Shown here: in pieces, positions 1 to 10,190 of the stretch
How the letters are laid out: every line of letters begins with the position of its first letter
Numbering within the stretch: position 1 is the stretch's first letter
NCBI GenBank assembly: GCA_013003555.1
Contig: JABDIV010000060.1
Coordinates: forward strand, 62,001 to 126,000
Direction of reading: 5' to 3'
Length of the DNA stretch: 64,000 bases
DNA from: Flavobacteriaceae bacterium
GTDB lineage: Bacteria; Bacteroidota; Bacteroidia; Flavobacteriales; Flavobacteriaceae
The notes under the pieces: model-generated
What the model was told of the DNA's origin: nothing
What the model saw: only the letters and a program-made list of their open reading frames with translations
The model's database searches: none
Program-made: the position numbers and the translations under genes

Positions 1-453
1 CTTTTTATTAATAATATTATTCACAAAAAACCTTTACCGGTTTATGGAGATGGAAATTATACCAGAGACTGGCTTTATGTAATTGATCATGCCGGAGCAA
101 TTGATCTGATTTTTCATGAAGGAAAAGATGGAGAAACTTATAATATTGGAGGACTCAATGAATGGAAGAATATCGACCTGGTTAAACTGCTTTGTCAACA
201 AATGGATGATAAATTAGGCCGTGAACGAGGAGAGTCTGAGAAACTTATCACCTTTGTTAAGGACAGACCTGGACATGATTTAAGATATGCGATTGATGCT
301 TCAAAAATCAATAAAGAACTGGGATGGAAACCGTCGGTTACCTTCGAACAAGGATTGAAGCTTACAATTGATTGGTACCTGGGTAATCGAGAATGGTTAG
401 ACCACGTAACAAGCGGCGACTATCAAAACTATTATCAAAAACAATATAGTTAA
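1..453 (+). CDS. rfbB: dTDP-glucose 4,6-dehydratase, C-terminal part (cut by window start)
   Basis: The frame is open from base 1 to a TAA at 451-453, giving the last 150 residues of the cytoplasmic enzyme that converts dTDP-glucose to dTDP-4-keto-6-deoxyglucose. The N-terminal Rossmann half with the YxxxK site lies outside the window. What remains carries the family pattern VYGDGNYTRDWLYVIDH, then YNIGG, then RPGHDLRYAID near the end, the usual substrate-side signature of RmlB. It is followed 15 bases later by rfbA, as in most rhamnose operons. An in-frame ATG at 202 is internal and not a real start. Identification is close to certain; only the true start is unknown. Confidence 0.95.
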   Translation, partial: LFINNIIHKKPLPVYGDGNYTRDWLYVIDHAGAIDLIFHEGKDGETYNIGGLNEWKNIDLVKLLCQQMDDKLGRERGESEKLITFVKDRPGHDLRYAIDASKINKELGWKPSVTFEQGLKLTIDWYLGNREWLDHVTSGDYQNYYQKQYS

Positions 454-468
454 TACCCAGATCTGAAA

Positions 469-1344
469 ATGAAAGGGATAATATTAGCAGGCGGATCGGG
501 CACAAGGTTGCATCCGATTACACGTACAATCAGCAAGCAACTCATGCCGGTTTATGACAAGCCCATGATCTATTACCCATTGTCAACCTTGATTTATTCG
601 GGAATAAATGAAATCTTGATTATATCAACGCCAAAGGATTTACCATTGTTTAAAGACTTATTGGGCGATGGATCAGATTATGGTTGCACCTTCGAATATG
701 CTGCGCAAGAAAATCCAAATGGCCTTGCCGAAGCATTTATAATAGGAGAATCATTTATAGGCGATGATAAGGTGGCATTGATTTTGGGTGATAATATTTT
801 TTATGGCTCAGGACTTGCGAAACTCCTGCAAAGCAATAATGATCCAGACGGAGGAATTATTTATGCCTACTGGGTACATGATCCGGAACGATATGGCGTT
901 GTTGAATTTGATGATAATGGAAATGCTATATCTATTGAAGAAAAACCCCTAAAGCCTAAATCTCATTTTGCGGTTCCGGGAATTTACTTTTATGACAATG
1001 ATGTTGTCCAAATTGCCAAAAACATTGAACCCAGCCATAGAGGAGAGCTTGAAATTACCGACGTCAATAAGGCGTATTTGAAACAAGGAAAGCTTAAAGT
1101 CAGCATACTCGATCGTGGAACTGCCTGGTTAGATACCGGAACTTTTCAATCATTGATGCAGGCAGCGCAGTTTGTTGAAGTTATTGAGGAGCGACAAGGC
1201 CTTAAAATAGGCTCTATTGAGACAGCTGCTTATGAAATGGGCTTTATTTCCAGAAAACAGTTTATAAAGTTGGCAGAACCACTTATTAAAAGTGGTTATG
1301 GTAAGAACTTACTCGGACTTCTTAATGATTATGAAGGCAATTGA
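469..1344 (+). CDS. rfbA: Glucose-1-phosphate thymidylyltransferase RmlA
   Basis: This cytoplasmic enzyme joins glucose-1-phosphate and dTTP to make dTDP-glucose, the first step of dTDP-L-rhamnose synthesis. The protein has 291 residues, the normal length. The nucleotide-binding signature [11 protein letters not shown] lies at residues 6-16 and is followed by [30 protein letters not shown] and the C-terminal AWLDTGT are also present. It starts at an ATG 15 bases after rfbB and its end overlaps the likely rfbC start by 14 bases, so rfbB-A-C-D are translated from one message. Confidence 0.97.
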   Translation: MKGIILAGGSGTRLHPITRTISKQLMPVYDKPMIYYPLSTLIYSGINEILIISTPKDLPLFKDLLGDGSDYGCTFEYAAQENPNGLAEAFIIGESFIGDDKVALILGDNIFYGSGLAKLLQSNNDPDGGIIYAYWVHDPERYGVVEFDDNGNAISIEEKPLKPKSHFAVPGIYFYDNDVVQIAKNIEPSHRGELEITDVNKAYLKQGKLKVSILDRGTAWLDTGTFQSLMQAAQFVEVIEERQGLKIGSIETAAYEMGFISRKQFIKLAEPLIKSGYGKNLLGLLNDYEGN

Positions 1345-1876
1345 AACCGGTTTAGACGGATGTATGATTCTAGAACCTCAAGTTTTTGAGGACCAAAGAG
1401 GTTATTTCATTGAAAGCTACAATAAAGAAACCATCGAACAATTATTGGGGGATAAAGTGAATTTTGTCCAGGATAATGAATCCAGCTCCAAGTATGGGGT
1501 TTTGCGAGGCTTGCATTATCAAAGAGGTGAATTTGCTCAGGCTAAATTGGTCAGGGTTGTTCAAGGAATAGTGCTGGATGTCGCAGTGGATATAAGACCT
1601 GATTCAAAAACTTTTGGTCAATATGTCGCTTGTGAGCTTTCCGGTGAGAACAAAAAACAGTTGTTTGTACCAAGGGGATTTGCTCACGGATTTATCGTTA
1701 TGAGCGAAAACGCTATCTTTTCTTACAAATGCGATAATTTTTATAATAAAGAAGCCGAGGGTGGAATTATTTTTAATGACCCTAAACTAAATATTGATTG
1801 GATCCTATCCGAATCAGAATTTATTATTTCTGAAAAAGACCTACTTTTGCCAAAACTTGTGAACGCTAAATTATGA
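1331..1876 (+). CDS. rfbC: dTDP-4-dehydrorhamnose 3,5-epimerase RmlC
   Basis: RmlC epimerises dTDP-4-keto-6-deoxyglucose at C3 and C5. I place the start at ATG 1331 because the family begins with a short strand before the motif [12 protein letters not shown]. The frame is open back to 1292, but that adds 13 residues with no family counterpart; ATG 1325 is the other choice. From 1331 the protein has 181 residues, the usual size. The cupin core has LRGLHYQ, with the likely catalytic His62, RVVQG, and PRGFAHGF with Tyr132 further on. The stop overlaps the next gene by four bases. Confidence 0.95.
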   Translation: MKAIETGLDGCMILEPQVFEDQRGYFIESYNKETIEQLLGDKVNFVQDNESSSKYGVLRGLHYQRGEFAQAKLVRVVQGIVLDVAVDIRPDSKTFGQYVACELSGENKKQLFVPRGFAHGFIVMSENAIFSYKCDNFYNKEAEGGIIFNDPKLNIDWILSESEFIISEKDLLLPKLVNAKL

Positions 1877-3522
1877 CGAATGTTTTGGTTACGGGAGCGG
1901 ATGGCCAACTTTCGAGCTGTTTTGAAGACTTGTCACACTCTTGTCCCGATCTTAATTTTGTATATAAGACCATCGACCAACTCGATATAACCAATACCGA
2001 TGAGATCGAGAATGTGTTTTCAGAAATCTCCTATTCGTTTTGCGTAAATTGTGCAGCTTATACGGCTGTAGATCTTGCAGAATCCAATGAAGAGTTAGCG
2101 ATGAGTGTAAACGCTGATGGAGCAGCTAATCTTGCCAGACAGTGCAAAAAAACAGGCACGATCCTTATTCATATTTCAACCGATTTTGTTTTTGACGGCA
2201 ACCAGCATCAACCCTACACTGAACATGATCAACCCAATCCGGTGGGTGTCTATGGTGCCAGTAAATTAAAAGGCGAATACGAAGTTCAAGATATTCTTGA
2301 TGAACATTACATCATCAGAACCTCTTGGTTGTATTCTGAACATGGTAATAATTTTATGAAGACTATGCTTAGGTTAGGAGTGGAAAGGGATGAATTGAGC
2401 ATAGTAAATGACCAAATCGGCATACCTACTTACGCAAGAGATCTGGCCGAAGCGATAATCAAAATCATTCTGTCCGGGAAAAATGCATTCGGACTTTATA
2501 ATTTCAGCAATTCAGGAGAAACAACATGGTTTGATTTTGCCAGGGCTATTTTCGATAAATCGGATACGGATATTGCGCTGAAACCAATCTCCTCACGTGA
2601 GTATATTACAGCGGCAAAACGGCCATCATTCAGTGTTCTGAATAATGATAAAATCAAACAAACATTCCCGGGAATTAAAATTAAACCCTGGCAAGAAAGC
2701 CTGAATCAAGCACTAATCAATATAAATATGAATACACTTCTTCAAACAGCTGTGACGGCATCTATCGAAGCCGGAAAGGCCATCATGGAGGTATATGATG
2801 GCGAGTTTGCAGTTGAATATAAAGATGACAAATCTCCGCTCACTCTTGCCGACAAAAACGCCAATACTATAATTAACCGGCATCTTGTCACTACCGACAT
2901 TCCGATTATAAGTGAAGAGAACAAACAGATAGATTACAGCACCAGAAAATTATGGGATATATGTTGGGTTGTTGACCCTGTTGATGGAACAAAAGAATTC
3001 ATAAAACGAAATGGCGAGTTTACCGTAAATATTGCACTGGTAAAAAATGGAAAACCTCAATTGGGCGTGATCTATGTTCCTGCAACCATGGAATTGTATT
3101 ACGCCAACACCAGAGAACAGAAAGCATTTAAGGTAAAGCTCCATGATCATCAGGTAGAGATAGATTATATTTTGAAGCATGGCAAACCTCTAAATCCGAA
3201 AGATAAAAACCAGTTAACACAAGTGGTGGGCAGCAGGTCACATATGAATGAAGAAACCCAGCAATTTATTAAAGAACTTGAATCAAAGGGTGATAAGGTA
3301 GAAATAGTAAGTAAAGGTAGTTCGTTGAAATTTTGCCTTGTTGCCGAAGGGAAAGCCGATGTTTACCCAAGGTTTGCCCCAACCATGGAATGGGATACTG
3401 CAGCTGGCCAGGCTATTTGTAATGCCGTAGGCATCGATGTTATTAACCAGGAAACCAATAGCCCGTTAGAGTACAATAAGGAAAATTTGCTCAATCCCTG
3501 GTTTCTGGTAACAAAGCAATAG
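1873..3522 (+). CDS. rfbD: RmlD-CysQ fusion: dTDP-4-dehydrorhamnose reductase joined to 3'(2'),5'-bisphosphate nucleotidase
   Basis: One uninterrupted frame of 549 codons encodes two complete enzymes. Residues 1-285 are RmlD, which reduces dTDP-4-keto-rhamnose to dTDP-L-rhamnose: GADGQL at 8-13, STDFVFDG at 102-109, and Tyr127/Lys131 in YGASK. Residues 286-549 are CysQ, which removes the 3'-phosphate of PAP, the by-product of sulfotransfer: SEEN, DPVDGT at 368-373, and WDTAA at 507-511, the metal-binding motifs of the inositol monophosphatase superfamily. The CysQ half begins with an in-frame ATG at 2728, where a stand-alone cysQ would start, and there is no linker. The fusion may be real, or free CysQ may also be made from 2728. 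A one-base error near 2700 in the assembly would also hide a stop, since the next frame has TAA just before 2728. cysC, cysD and cysN lie downstream. Confidence 0.9.
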   Translation: MTNVLVTGADGQLSSCFEDLSHSCPDLNFVYKTIDQLDITNTDEIENVFSEISYSFCVNCAAYTAVDLAESNEELAMSVNADGAANLARQCKKTGTILIHISTDFVFDGNQHQPYTEHDQPNPVGVYGASKLKGEYEVQDILDEHYIIRTSWLYSEHGNNFMKTMLRLGVERDELSIVNDQIGIPTYARDLAEAIIKIILSGKNAFGLYNFSNSGETTWFDFARAIFDKSDTDIALKPISSREYITAAKRPSFSVLNNDKIKQTFPGIKIKPWQESLNQALININMNTLLQTAVTASIEAGKAIMEVYDGEFAVEYKDDKSPLTLADKNANTIINRHLVTTDIPIISEENKQIDYSTRKLWDICWVVDPVDGTKEFIKRNGEFTVNIALVKNGKPQLGVIYVPATMELYYANTREQKAFKVKLHDHQVEIDYILKHGKPLNPKDKNQLTQVVGSRSHMNEETQQFIKELESKGDKVEIVSKGSSLKFCLVAEGKADVYPRFAPTMEWDTAAGQAICNAVGIDVINQETNSPLEYNKENLLNPWFLVTKQ

Positions 3523-3527
3523 CATCA

Positions 3528-3983
3528 TTGGCCCAATATAAAACCGAATCTCATTTTAGAAGCCTTGCCAAGGGGATATCCTGGCGAATTATCGCGACAG
3601 CAGATACAATTCTTGTCGTTCTTTTCGTCACTTGCCTTAGTGGTGGATGTAGTTTGGAAAACGCCATTAAAATCGGCCTTTTTGAATTCTTGATTAAATT
3701 GGGGATATATTATGTTCATGAGAGGATCTGGCAAAGAGCCTATACCGATGGGGTGGTAACAAAACGAGAATCTCTATATAAATCATTGACCTGGCGTCTT
3801 GTGGCAACCACCACCACCTTTATAATATCGGGAGCAGTGCTGGAGCGATTTGATGAAATTGCACTCTATATTGCCCTTACCGAATTATTCACGAAATTTG
3901 TTTTATTCTATTTTCATGAGCGCTTATGGCTCAGGATTCCATTAGGAAAAATTAGAAGGCTATTCATTAAAAAGCAGCTTTAA
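3528..3983 (+). CDS. DUF2061 membrane protein with two tandem copies of the domain
   Basis: A 151-residue membrane protein starting at TTG 3528, five bases after the previous stop; no ATG lies near. It is built from two similar halves. Each starts with a SLxKxxxWRxxAT pattern (residues about 12-24 and 85-97), continues with a hydrophobic helix, and ends in a charged helix with HERIWQR or HERLWLR. That is the DUF2061 repeat, giving about four membrane segments in the inner membrane. The function is unknown. It sits between cysQ and cysC and overlaps the cysC start codon by one base, so a role in handling sulfate, PAPS or PAP is a reasonable guess from position only. Confidence 0.85.
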   Translation: MAQYKTESHFRSLAKGISWRIIATADTILVVLFVTCLSGGCSLENAIKIGLFEFLIKLGIYYVHERIWQRAYTDGVVTKRESLYKSLTWRLVATTTTFIISGAVLERFDEIALYIALTELFTKFVLFYFHERLWLRIPLGKIRRLFIKKQL

Positions 3984-4577
3984 TGTCAAAAAACATTCGA
4001 CCACATAATTATAAGATATCTGTAGAAGACAGACGAAATCTAAATAACCATAATTCATTTTTGCTTTGGTTTACCGGCTTATCAGGATCAGGCAAGTCAA
4101 CCATCGCCAATAGGGTTGAGGAAGAGTTGAACCGGGAAAATGTACACACCTACTCACTTGATGGTGACAATATCAGGGAGGGAATTAATAATGATCTTGG
4201 TTTTTCTCCTGAAGATCGCACCGAAAATATCAGGCGCATTGCTGAGGTCGCAAATCTTATGGTAGATGCCGGTTTAGTTGTTTTAGCCGCCTTTGTTTCT
4301 CCTTATAAAAAAGATCGGGATAACATTCGACATATCGTTAAAGATGTTAACTTTGTCGAAATATACGTCAATACCAGCCTGGAAGAGTGTGAACGACGCG
4401 ATGTTAAAGGGCTTTATAGAAAAGCTCGAGCCGGTGAGATCAAAAATATGACAGGAATTTCAGCTCCTTATGAAGAACCTGGAAATCCCGATATAGAGAT
4501 TAAAACCGAAATTGAAAGCATTGAACAGGCTGTTGCAAAGATTTTAGCGCGTATAAAACCCAAATTGCATCATAAAA

Positions 4578-4585
<8 letters not shown>
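3983..4585 (+). CDS. cysC: Adenylyl-sulfate kinase CysC
   Basis: CysC phosphorylates adenosine 5'-phosphosulfate (APS) at the 3' position to give PAPS, the sulfate donor for sulfotransferases. The 200-residue protein has the P-loop GLSGSGKS at 32-39, then DGDNIREGIN and the APS-binding FSPEDRTENIRR, SPYKKDRD, and KGLYRKARAGEIKNMTGI. The start ATG shares a base with the previous stop, and the end overlaps cysD by eight bases. No cysH (PAPS reductase) gene is visible here, so this copy is better explained by sulfation than by sulfate reduction. Confidence 0.97.
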
Positions 4586-5483
<898 letters not shown>

Positions 5484-5506
5484 AAGGCCAAAACTTAACT
5501 TAAATC

Positions 5507-6760
5507 ATGTTTGATAATAATCAATTACTTCGTTTTACTACTGCAGGAAGTGTAGATGACGGTAAAAGCACCCTCATCGGTAGGCTGCTTTATGATTCTA
5601 AATCTATATTTGAGGATCAACTGCTTGCAGTGGAAAACACCAGCAAGAAAAAAGGCCATAACGGTGTGGATCTGGCCTTGTTTACCGATGGATTAAGAGA
5701 TGAGCGCGAACAAGGTATCACAATTGATGTTGCCTATAGATATTTCACTACACCGAAACGAAAGTTCATAATAGCCGATACTCCTGGCCATATTCAGTAC
5801 ACGAGAAACATGGTAACCGGCGCTTCTACTGCCAACGCAGCAATTATCCTTGTAGATTCAAGGGCTGGTGTGATCGAACAAACCAGGCGCCATGCTTTTA
5901 TTGCATCACTTCTTCAGATCCCGCATATTATAGTCTGCATAAATAAAATGGATCTGGTTGATTTCAGTCAGGACGCTTATTTAAATGTTATAGAACAGTT
6001 TGAAGAATTCTCTTCAAAACTATTAGTGCGTGACATACGTTTCATCCCTATTAGTGCGCTAGAAGGAGATAATGTCGTAAACCGCTCTGTAAAAATGGAT
6101 TGGTATAAAGGAGCACCATTGCTGGACACATTGGAAACCATGCATATCAGTAGTGATATCAATAAGATTGACGGAAGATTTCCGGTTCAGACCGTATTGA
6201 GGCCGCAAAATGATTCTCATCGCGATTATAGGGGTTATGCAGGTAGAATTGCCAGTGGAATATTCAGGGTTGGTGACGAAGTTACAGCGATGCCTTCAGG
6301 CTTTACCTCCAGGATAAAATCTATCGATACCTTTGATGAAAGCCTAAGTGAAGCATATGCACCTATGTCGATTTCCATGACCTTGAAAGATAACATCGAT
6401 GTTGGCAGAGGCGATATGATTGTGCGTTCAAATAATAAGCCTGAAGCCACACAAGATCTTGAAATGATGATGTGTTGGTTAAATGACAAACCCGCAAAGC
6501 CACGGGGGAAGTATATCATTCGTCATACATCCAATGAACAAACTGCAATGATTAAGCAGGTCATATATAAATTCAATATTAATACCTTTCAACGCGATAC
6601 TGAAGATAAGGAATTGCGAATGAACGATATTTGTAAGGTGAGATTAAGAACCACCCAGCCCCTGATGATCGATTCATACAGAGACAATCGGGCTACAGGC
6701 AGCGTTGTATTAATTGATCAGGACACTAACGAAACTGTGGCAGCAGGGATGATAGTATGA
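5507..6760 (+). CDS. cysN: Sulfate adenylyltransferase subunit 1 CysN (GTPase)
   Basis: CysN hydrolyses GTP to drive APS formation by CysD. The 417-residue protein is a translation-factor type GTPase: G1 GSVDDGKS at 14-21, the switch sequence REQGITIDVAYRYF, G3 DTPGH, and G4 NKMD. Beta-barrel domains follow in the C-terminal 200 residues. It lacks the C-terminal APS kinase domain found in fused CysNC proteins, which fits with a separate cysC upstream. The ATG at 5507 gives GRFTT-like family alignment directly (LLRFTTAGSVDDGKS). Confidence 0.96.
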   Translation: MFDNNQLLRFTTAGSVDDGKSTLIGRLLYDSKSIFEDQLLAVENTSKKKGHNGVDLALFTDGLRDEREQGITIDVAYRYFTTPKRKFIIADTPGHIQYTRNMVTGASTANAAIILVDSRAGVIEQTRRHAFIASLLQIPHIIVCINKMDLVDFSQDAYLNVIEQFEEFSSKLLVRDIRFIPISALEGDNVVNRSVKMDWYKGAPLLDTLETMHISSDINKIDGRFPVQTVLRPQNDSHRDYRGYAGRIASGIFRVGDEVTAMPSGFTSRIKSIDTFDESLSEAYAPMSISMTLKDNIDVGRGDMIVRSNNKPEATQDLEMMMCWLNDKPAKPRGKYIIRHTSNEQTAMIKQVIYKFNINTFQRDTEDKELRMNDICKVRLRTTQPLMIDSYRDNRATGSVVLIDQDTNETVAAGMIV

Positions 6761-6776
6761 TCTAAAATTTAACAAA

Positions 6777-7343
6777 ATGAAAAAATTATTATTTTTTAGC
6801 CTTTTTTTAAGCGTTATTATTTATTCATGTAAGAATGGTTCAAAATCTGAAGCGAGCGAAACAGATCAAATTACTGAAGAGGGCCAGACAACCCAATCAA
6901 ATGAAGAAGACACCTCCAGTTTTTTCACCTTGACTATCAATGCTCTTGTAGAATTAGATGACGAATTTATTCTATACTATTTGGAAGAAGGCCAGAAGGA
7001 TATTAAAAAAGAAAACTCAGTAGCAGTTAAGCTATCTGGCTCCCCTTCAATTCAGCAGCTTGAATTTAAATTGAAAGATGATACTCTTCCAACAAATCTG
7101 ATTCTCAGGTTTGCCCAAGAGACCCCAGAACAAAAGGTTACTTTTATGAATTCGGTGATTACTTATGGATCCAGCGAATTTATCATTGACGCACCGCGTT
7201 TCTTCCAGTTTTTTAATCCTAATGAGTGTATCAATTTTAACAAGGAGGAGAATTCTGCTACAGTGAAGGAGGTAAACGGACGATTAAATCCATCTTTTAA
7301 TTCCAGAGAAGTTCTAAATCAAAGATTGGACCTTTTATTATGA
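6777..7343 (+). CDS. Predicted lipoprotein of unknown function in the sulfation gene block
   Basis: I do not recognise this 188-residue protein. It begins with a lipoprotein signal peptide, MKKLLFFSLFLSVIIYSC, with Cys18 as the likely lipidated residue, followed by a Ser/Glu/Thr-rich stretch to about residue 45. The rest looks like a single beta-rich domain with no motif I can name. It starts 16 bases after cysN and ends 10 bases before the flippase gene, so it belongs to the same transcript. It should be anchored in the inner or outer membrane, outside the cytoplasm. Confidence 0.75.
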   Translation: MKKLLFFSLFLSVIIYSCKNGSKSEASETDQITEEGQTTQSNEEDTSSFFTLTINALVELDDEFILYYLEEGQKDIKKENSVAVKLSGSPSIQQLEFKLKDDTLPTNLILRFAQETPEQKVTFMNSVITYGSSEFIIDAPRFFQFFNPNECINFNKEENSATVKEVNGRLNPSFNSREVLNQRLDLLL

Positions 7344-7353
7344 TATTGATGTA

Positions 7354-8649
7354 ATGTCTTTATACGGAAGAAATAAAAGGATCAACCTTAGTCCATTATT
7401 TAAGAAAAGCGGCTCTGTATTTATTCTGAGAATAACGGGAATGGTTCTGACCTATGTAGGCATTCTTTTTATCACCAATGTCTATGGTGCAGAAGTATAT
7501 GGACGATTCTCCCTTGTTCAGACTCTTTTACAGTTAATAATCTTATTATTTTCAATGGGCCTTGGTACAGCAATTATCAAGCTAACCTCAGATCAGAATT
7601 TCTTTTCAGGTACACGACCCATTAACACCTATCTAAAAAATGCCATTGGACTAATTCTGATTTCATCCATGGTTTGCTCGGCCTTGCTGGTGGTCTTAAA
7701 ATCGGTATTAGCGGTGAAAATATTTAATGACCCGGGATTAATTCCCTATCTAAAATATTTGTCGTATTTCGTTTTCTTCGGAATTTATCATGCTTTTATA
7801 ATGGGATTCATTCAGGCAAAGGGAAAATTTGTCAAGTTTGGATTAAACATGTACGTCACCCCATATCTTTTATTCTTAGGTGCCCTTATAGCCGGAACTT
7901 TTTTTAAACATTCAGAAGAGTTGATCATATTTTTTTTTATCCTCTCTTTTACAGTTGTCAGCTTATTTATGACAACTGAGATTCCATGGAGATCTTTAAA
8001 TGTCAGAAAAAAAATCCCCCTAAAAAACCTTTTGGATCTTTCAATTCCAATGATGTTTAGTGCCGCATTCATTTTTATTGCGAATTGGACAGATGTTTTC
8101 ATGTTAGGCGCCATGGTAAACAAGACCGATCTTGGTGTTTATAATGCCGCGTACAAACTCGCAATTATTGCCGTTGTAGTGATTAATGCTGTCAATACTG
8201 TATTGGGGCCAAAAATTTCCCAATTATATGGTCAAAACAACATAGATCAAATTAAGGTTGAAGTGAAACAGGCAACAAAATTAATCACTTATCTAACCAT
8301 CCCGATCGTTTTGGTTTTAATTCTTTATAGAAAACCGCTGCTCGGGTTTTTTGGGCCAGAATTTATAGCTGCTGAGTCAGCTTTGGTCATTATATCAATG
8401 GGGTTATTATTTAATGCACTGTCAGGAAGTGTGGGACAAGTCCTTAATATGACGAACCATCAGAAGGCACTGAGAAATATTACGATTATCGGAGCTTCAA
8501 GTAACGTTTTACTCAATTATGTGCTCATTAAAAAAATGGGAATTGAAGGTGCAGCCATTGCCAGTTTGATAACCAATGTTCTTATAAATATCATTTGCTT
8601 GATCTATATTAAGATTAAATTCAATTTTTTTGCTTTCTTTAATCCATGA
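7354..8649 (+). CDS. Polysaccharide flippase of the Wzx/oligosaccharide-flippase family
   Basis: A 431-residue protein with about 12 hydrophobic segments spread over its whole length, starting SLYGRNKRINLSPLFKKSG and followed by the first helix. The pattern of a conserved N-terminal ITGMVLTYVGILFITNVYGAEVYGRF block, and a second, similar half, is typical of Wzx proteins that move polyprenol-linked repeat units across the inner membrane. The neighbours, glycosyltransferases and two polymerase-like proteins, fit a Wzx/Wzy pathway. The stop overlaps the acyltransferase gene by four bases. Confidence 0.88.
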   Translation: MSLYGRNKRINLSPLFKKSGSVFILRITGMVLTYVGILFITNVYGAEVYGRFSLVQTLLQLIILLFSMGLGTAIIKLTSDQNFFSGTRPINTYLKNAIGLILISSMVCSALLVVLKSVLAVKIFNDPGLIPYLKYLSYFVFFGIYHAFIMGFIQAKGKFVKFGLNMYVTPYLLFLGALIAGTFFKHSEELIIFFFILSFTVVSLFMTTEIPWRSLNVRKKIPLKNLLDLSIPMMFSAAFIFIANWTDVFMLGAMVNKTDLGVYNAAYKLAIIAVVVINAVNTVLGPKISQLYGQNNIDQIKVEVKQATKLITYLTIPIVLVLILYRKPLLGFFGPEFIAAESALVIISMGLLFNALSGSVGQVLNMTNHQKALRNITIIGASSNVLLNYVLIKKMGIEGAAIASLITNVLINIICLIYIKIKFNFFAFFNP

Positions 8650-9218
8650 ACGTGTTTTTGCTCCTGTTTAGAATTAGAAAAAGGCTCAGAAGATTATGGG
8701 CCTCTTGGTGGTTTAAAACCATAAACAAATACTTTGTTAAAACCGGTCGCTCTGTAAATATCGGAAACCGAGTTTCTGTTGTTCCAATTTTGAGCGATAA
8801 TTTCAGCCTTAACATCTTTCTTGATGACAATAGTTACGTAAGAGACGACGTAGTCTTTCAGGGTGCTGGTAAGGTCTATTTGGGAAAACGGTCCTACATT
8901 GGATCTTTTTCGGTCATAGGCGCTAATGAATCTGTCCATATTGGATGTGATGTTATGATAGCAGATGGAGTTTCAATTAGGGATACGGATCATGAATTTG
9001 CTAATCTTGAGGAACCTATGATTACTCAAGGCATTACAACGGCGCCCGTTCGCATTGAAGATAATGTATGGATCGGATATGGGGCTGTAATTACCAAAGG
9101 AGTGACTATTGGCTCTGGATCAATAATCGCGGCCAATGCCGTAGTGACAAAAAGTTTTGGCCCCAATTCAATCGTTGGTGGTGTTCCTGCTAAGTTAATT
9201 CGAAATCGACATGACTAA
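8646..9218 (+). CDS. Hexapeptide-repeat acyltransferase
   Basis: A 190-residue left-handed beta-helix protein of the acetyltransferase type. Hexapeptide repeats run from about residue 75 to 180 (GKRSYIGSFSVIG, VHIGCDVMIADGVSI, VWIGYGAVITKGVTIGSGSIIAA), and the conserved ending GGVPAKLIR is present. The DTDHEF motif holds the likely catalytic His. The probable role is O-acetylation of a sugar of the polymer, or of a lipid-linked intermediate; the substrate cannot be read from sequence. It overlaps the flippase by four bases and the sulfotransferase by eight. Confidence 0.9.
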   Translation: MNVFLLLFRIRKRLRRLWASWWFKTINKYFVKTGRSVNIGNRVSVVPILSDNFSLNIFLDDNSYVRDDVVFQGAGKVYLGKRSYIGSFSVIGANESVHIGCDVMIADGVSIRDTDHEFANLEEPMITQGITTAPVRIEDNVWIGYGAVITKGVTIGSGSIIAANAVVTKSFGPNSIVGGVPAKLIRNRHD

Positions 9219-10095
9219 AAAGGTTGGATTTATCTGTGTTGGTGTCCAAAAGGCTGGAACATCTACCCTCCATGACATTCTTAAACAACATCCTGACATA
9301 AATCTCCCTGACCTTAAAGAGACCCATTTTTTTCGTGATGAGGACAAATTTAAGCTGGGTCTGGATCATTACTTTAAATTTTATTTCACGGATTTTACTG
9401 GTACGGTTTCAGGCGAGATCGATCCCGAATATTCATTTTTTGAATCCTGTGCAAGCCGACTCAAAGAGAGTTTTAGTGAACTCAAGGTTATATTTATTTT
9501 AAGGAATCCGGTGGACAGGGCTTATTCCCATTATATGATGACCCGGAGACGCGGACTGGAAGATCTCACTTTTAATGAGGCAGTGAAAAAGGAATCAAAA
9601 CGATTGATCGATAATTATTCGAAAATACATTTCAGCTATATAGCCAGAGGACAATATCTTCAACAGATCGAACGATTCGAAGAATTATTTGGCAAGAAAA
9701 ACATGAGAATATATCTTTTTGAGGACCTGGTAAACGAAACCGATAAAACAATTCAGGATCTAACTGAATTTATTGGCCTTTGTAAATACAAATATGACTT
9801 CGACATTCAAAGCAATCCAGCTTCCGAAGTAAGAAGTAAGATATTAAGGGATTTCATTTATCGTCCGAACCGCTTGAAGAAATCAGTTGGAAGTATCATA
9901 CCCTCGAAAAAGTTAAAGGATAAGATTATGATCTATCTCGATCAAAAAAATCTTAAGCAAGAGCAGACACCTCCTCTTGAATCCTCTACCAAAGCAGAAG
10001 TTTACACCCGATTTTTTAAAGGGATGATTCCAAAATTAGAACAGAAATTAGATCGTGATCTATCATCCTGGAAATACAAAGCCGAAGATTCCTAA
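9211..10095 (+). CDS. PAPS-dependent carbohydrate sulfotransferase (first of two)
   Basis: A 294-residue cytoplasmic sulfotransferase. The 5'-phosphosulfate loop is VQKAGTSTLH at about 12-21 and the 3'-phosphate site is LRNPVDRAYSHYMM at 97-110, both standard for the Sulfotransfer_1 fold that uses PAPS. There is no signal peptide or membrane helix, so it must act on the cytoplasmic side, on nucleotide-linked or lipid-linked sugars before flipping. It shares its whole layout with the protein at 12247-13107 but the two are clearly diverged, which suggests different acceptor positions. PAPS would come from the cys genes about 4 kb upstream. Confidence 0.93.
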   Translation: MTKKVGFICVGVQKAGTSTLHDILKQHPDINLPDLKETHFFRDEDKFKLGLDHYFKFYFTDFTGTVSGEIDPEYSFFESCASRLKESFSELKVIFILRNPVDRAYSHYMMTRRRGLEDLTFNEAVKKESKRLIDNYSKIHFSYIARGQYLQQIERFEELFGKKNMRIYLFEDLVNETDKTIQDLTEFIGLCKYKYDFDIQSNPASEVRSKILRDFIYRPNRLKKSVGSIIPSKKLKDKIMIYLDQKNLKQEQTPPLESSTKAEVYTRFFKGMIPKLEQKLDRDLSSWKYKAEDS

Positions 10096-10190
10096 ATAAA
10101 AAAAGCAAATGAACAAATATTGTAAGGTATTAATAGTGGTATGTTGGCATAAATAGGTATTTCTTTATTAATTTTACCATACTTTTTGTT

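Noticed and set aside
2742-3180. Two reading frames of 60-76 codons on the - strand inside the RmlD-CysQ gene
   Set aside because: They lie wholly opposite a conserved enzyme, have no family features and no promoter; they are antisense shadows.
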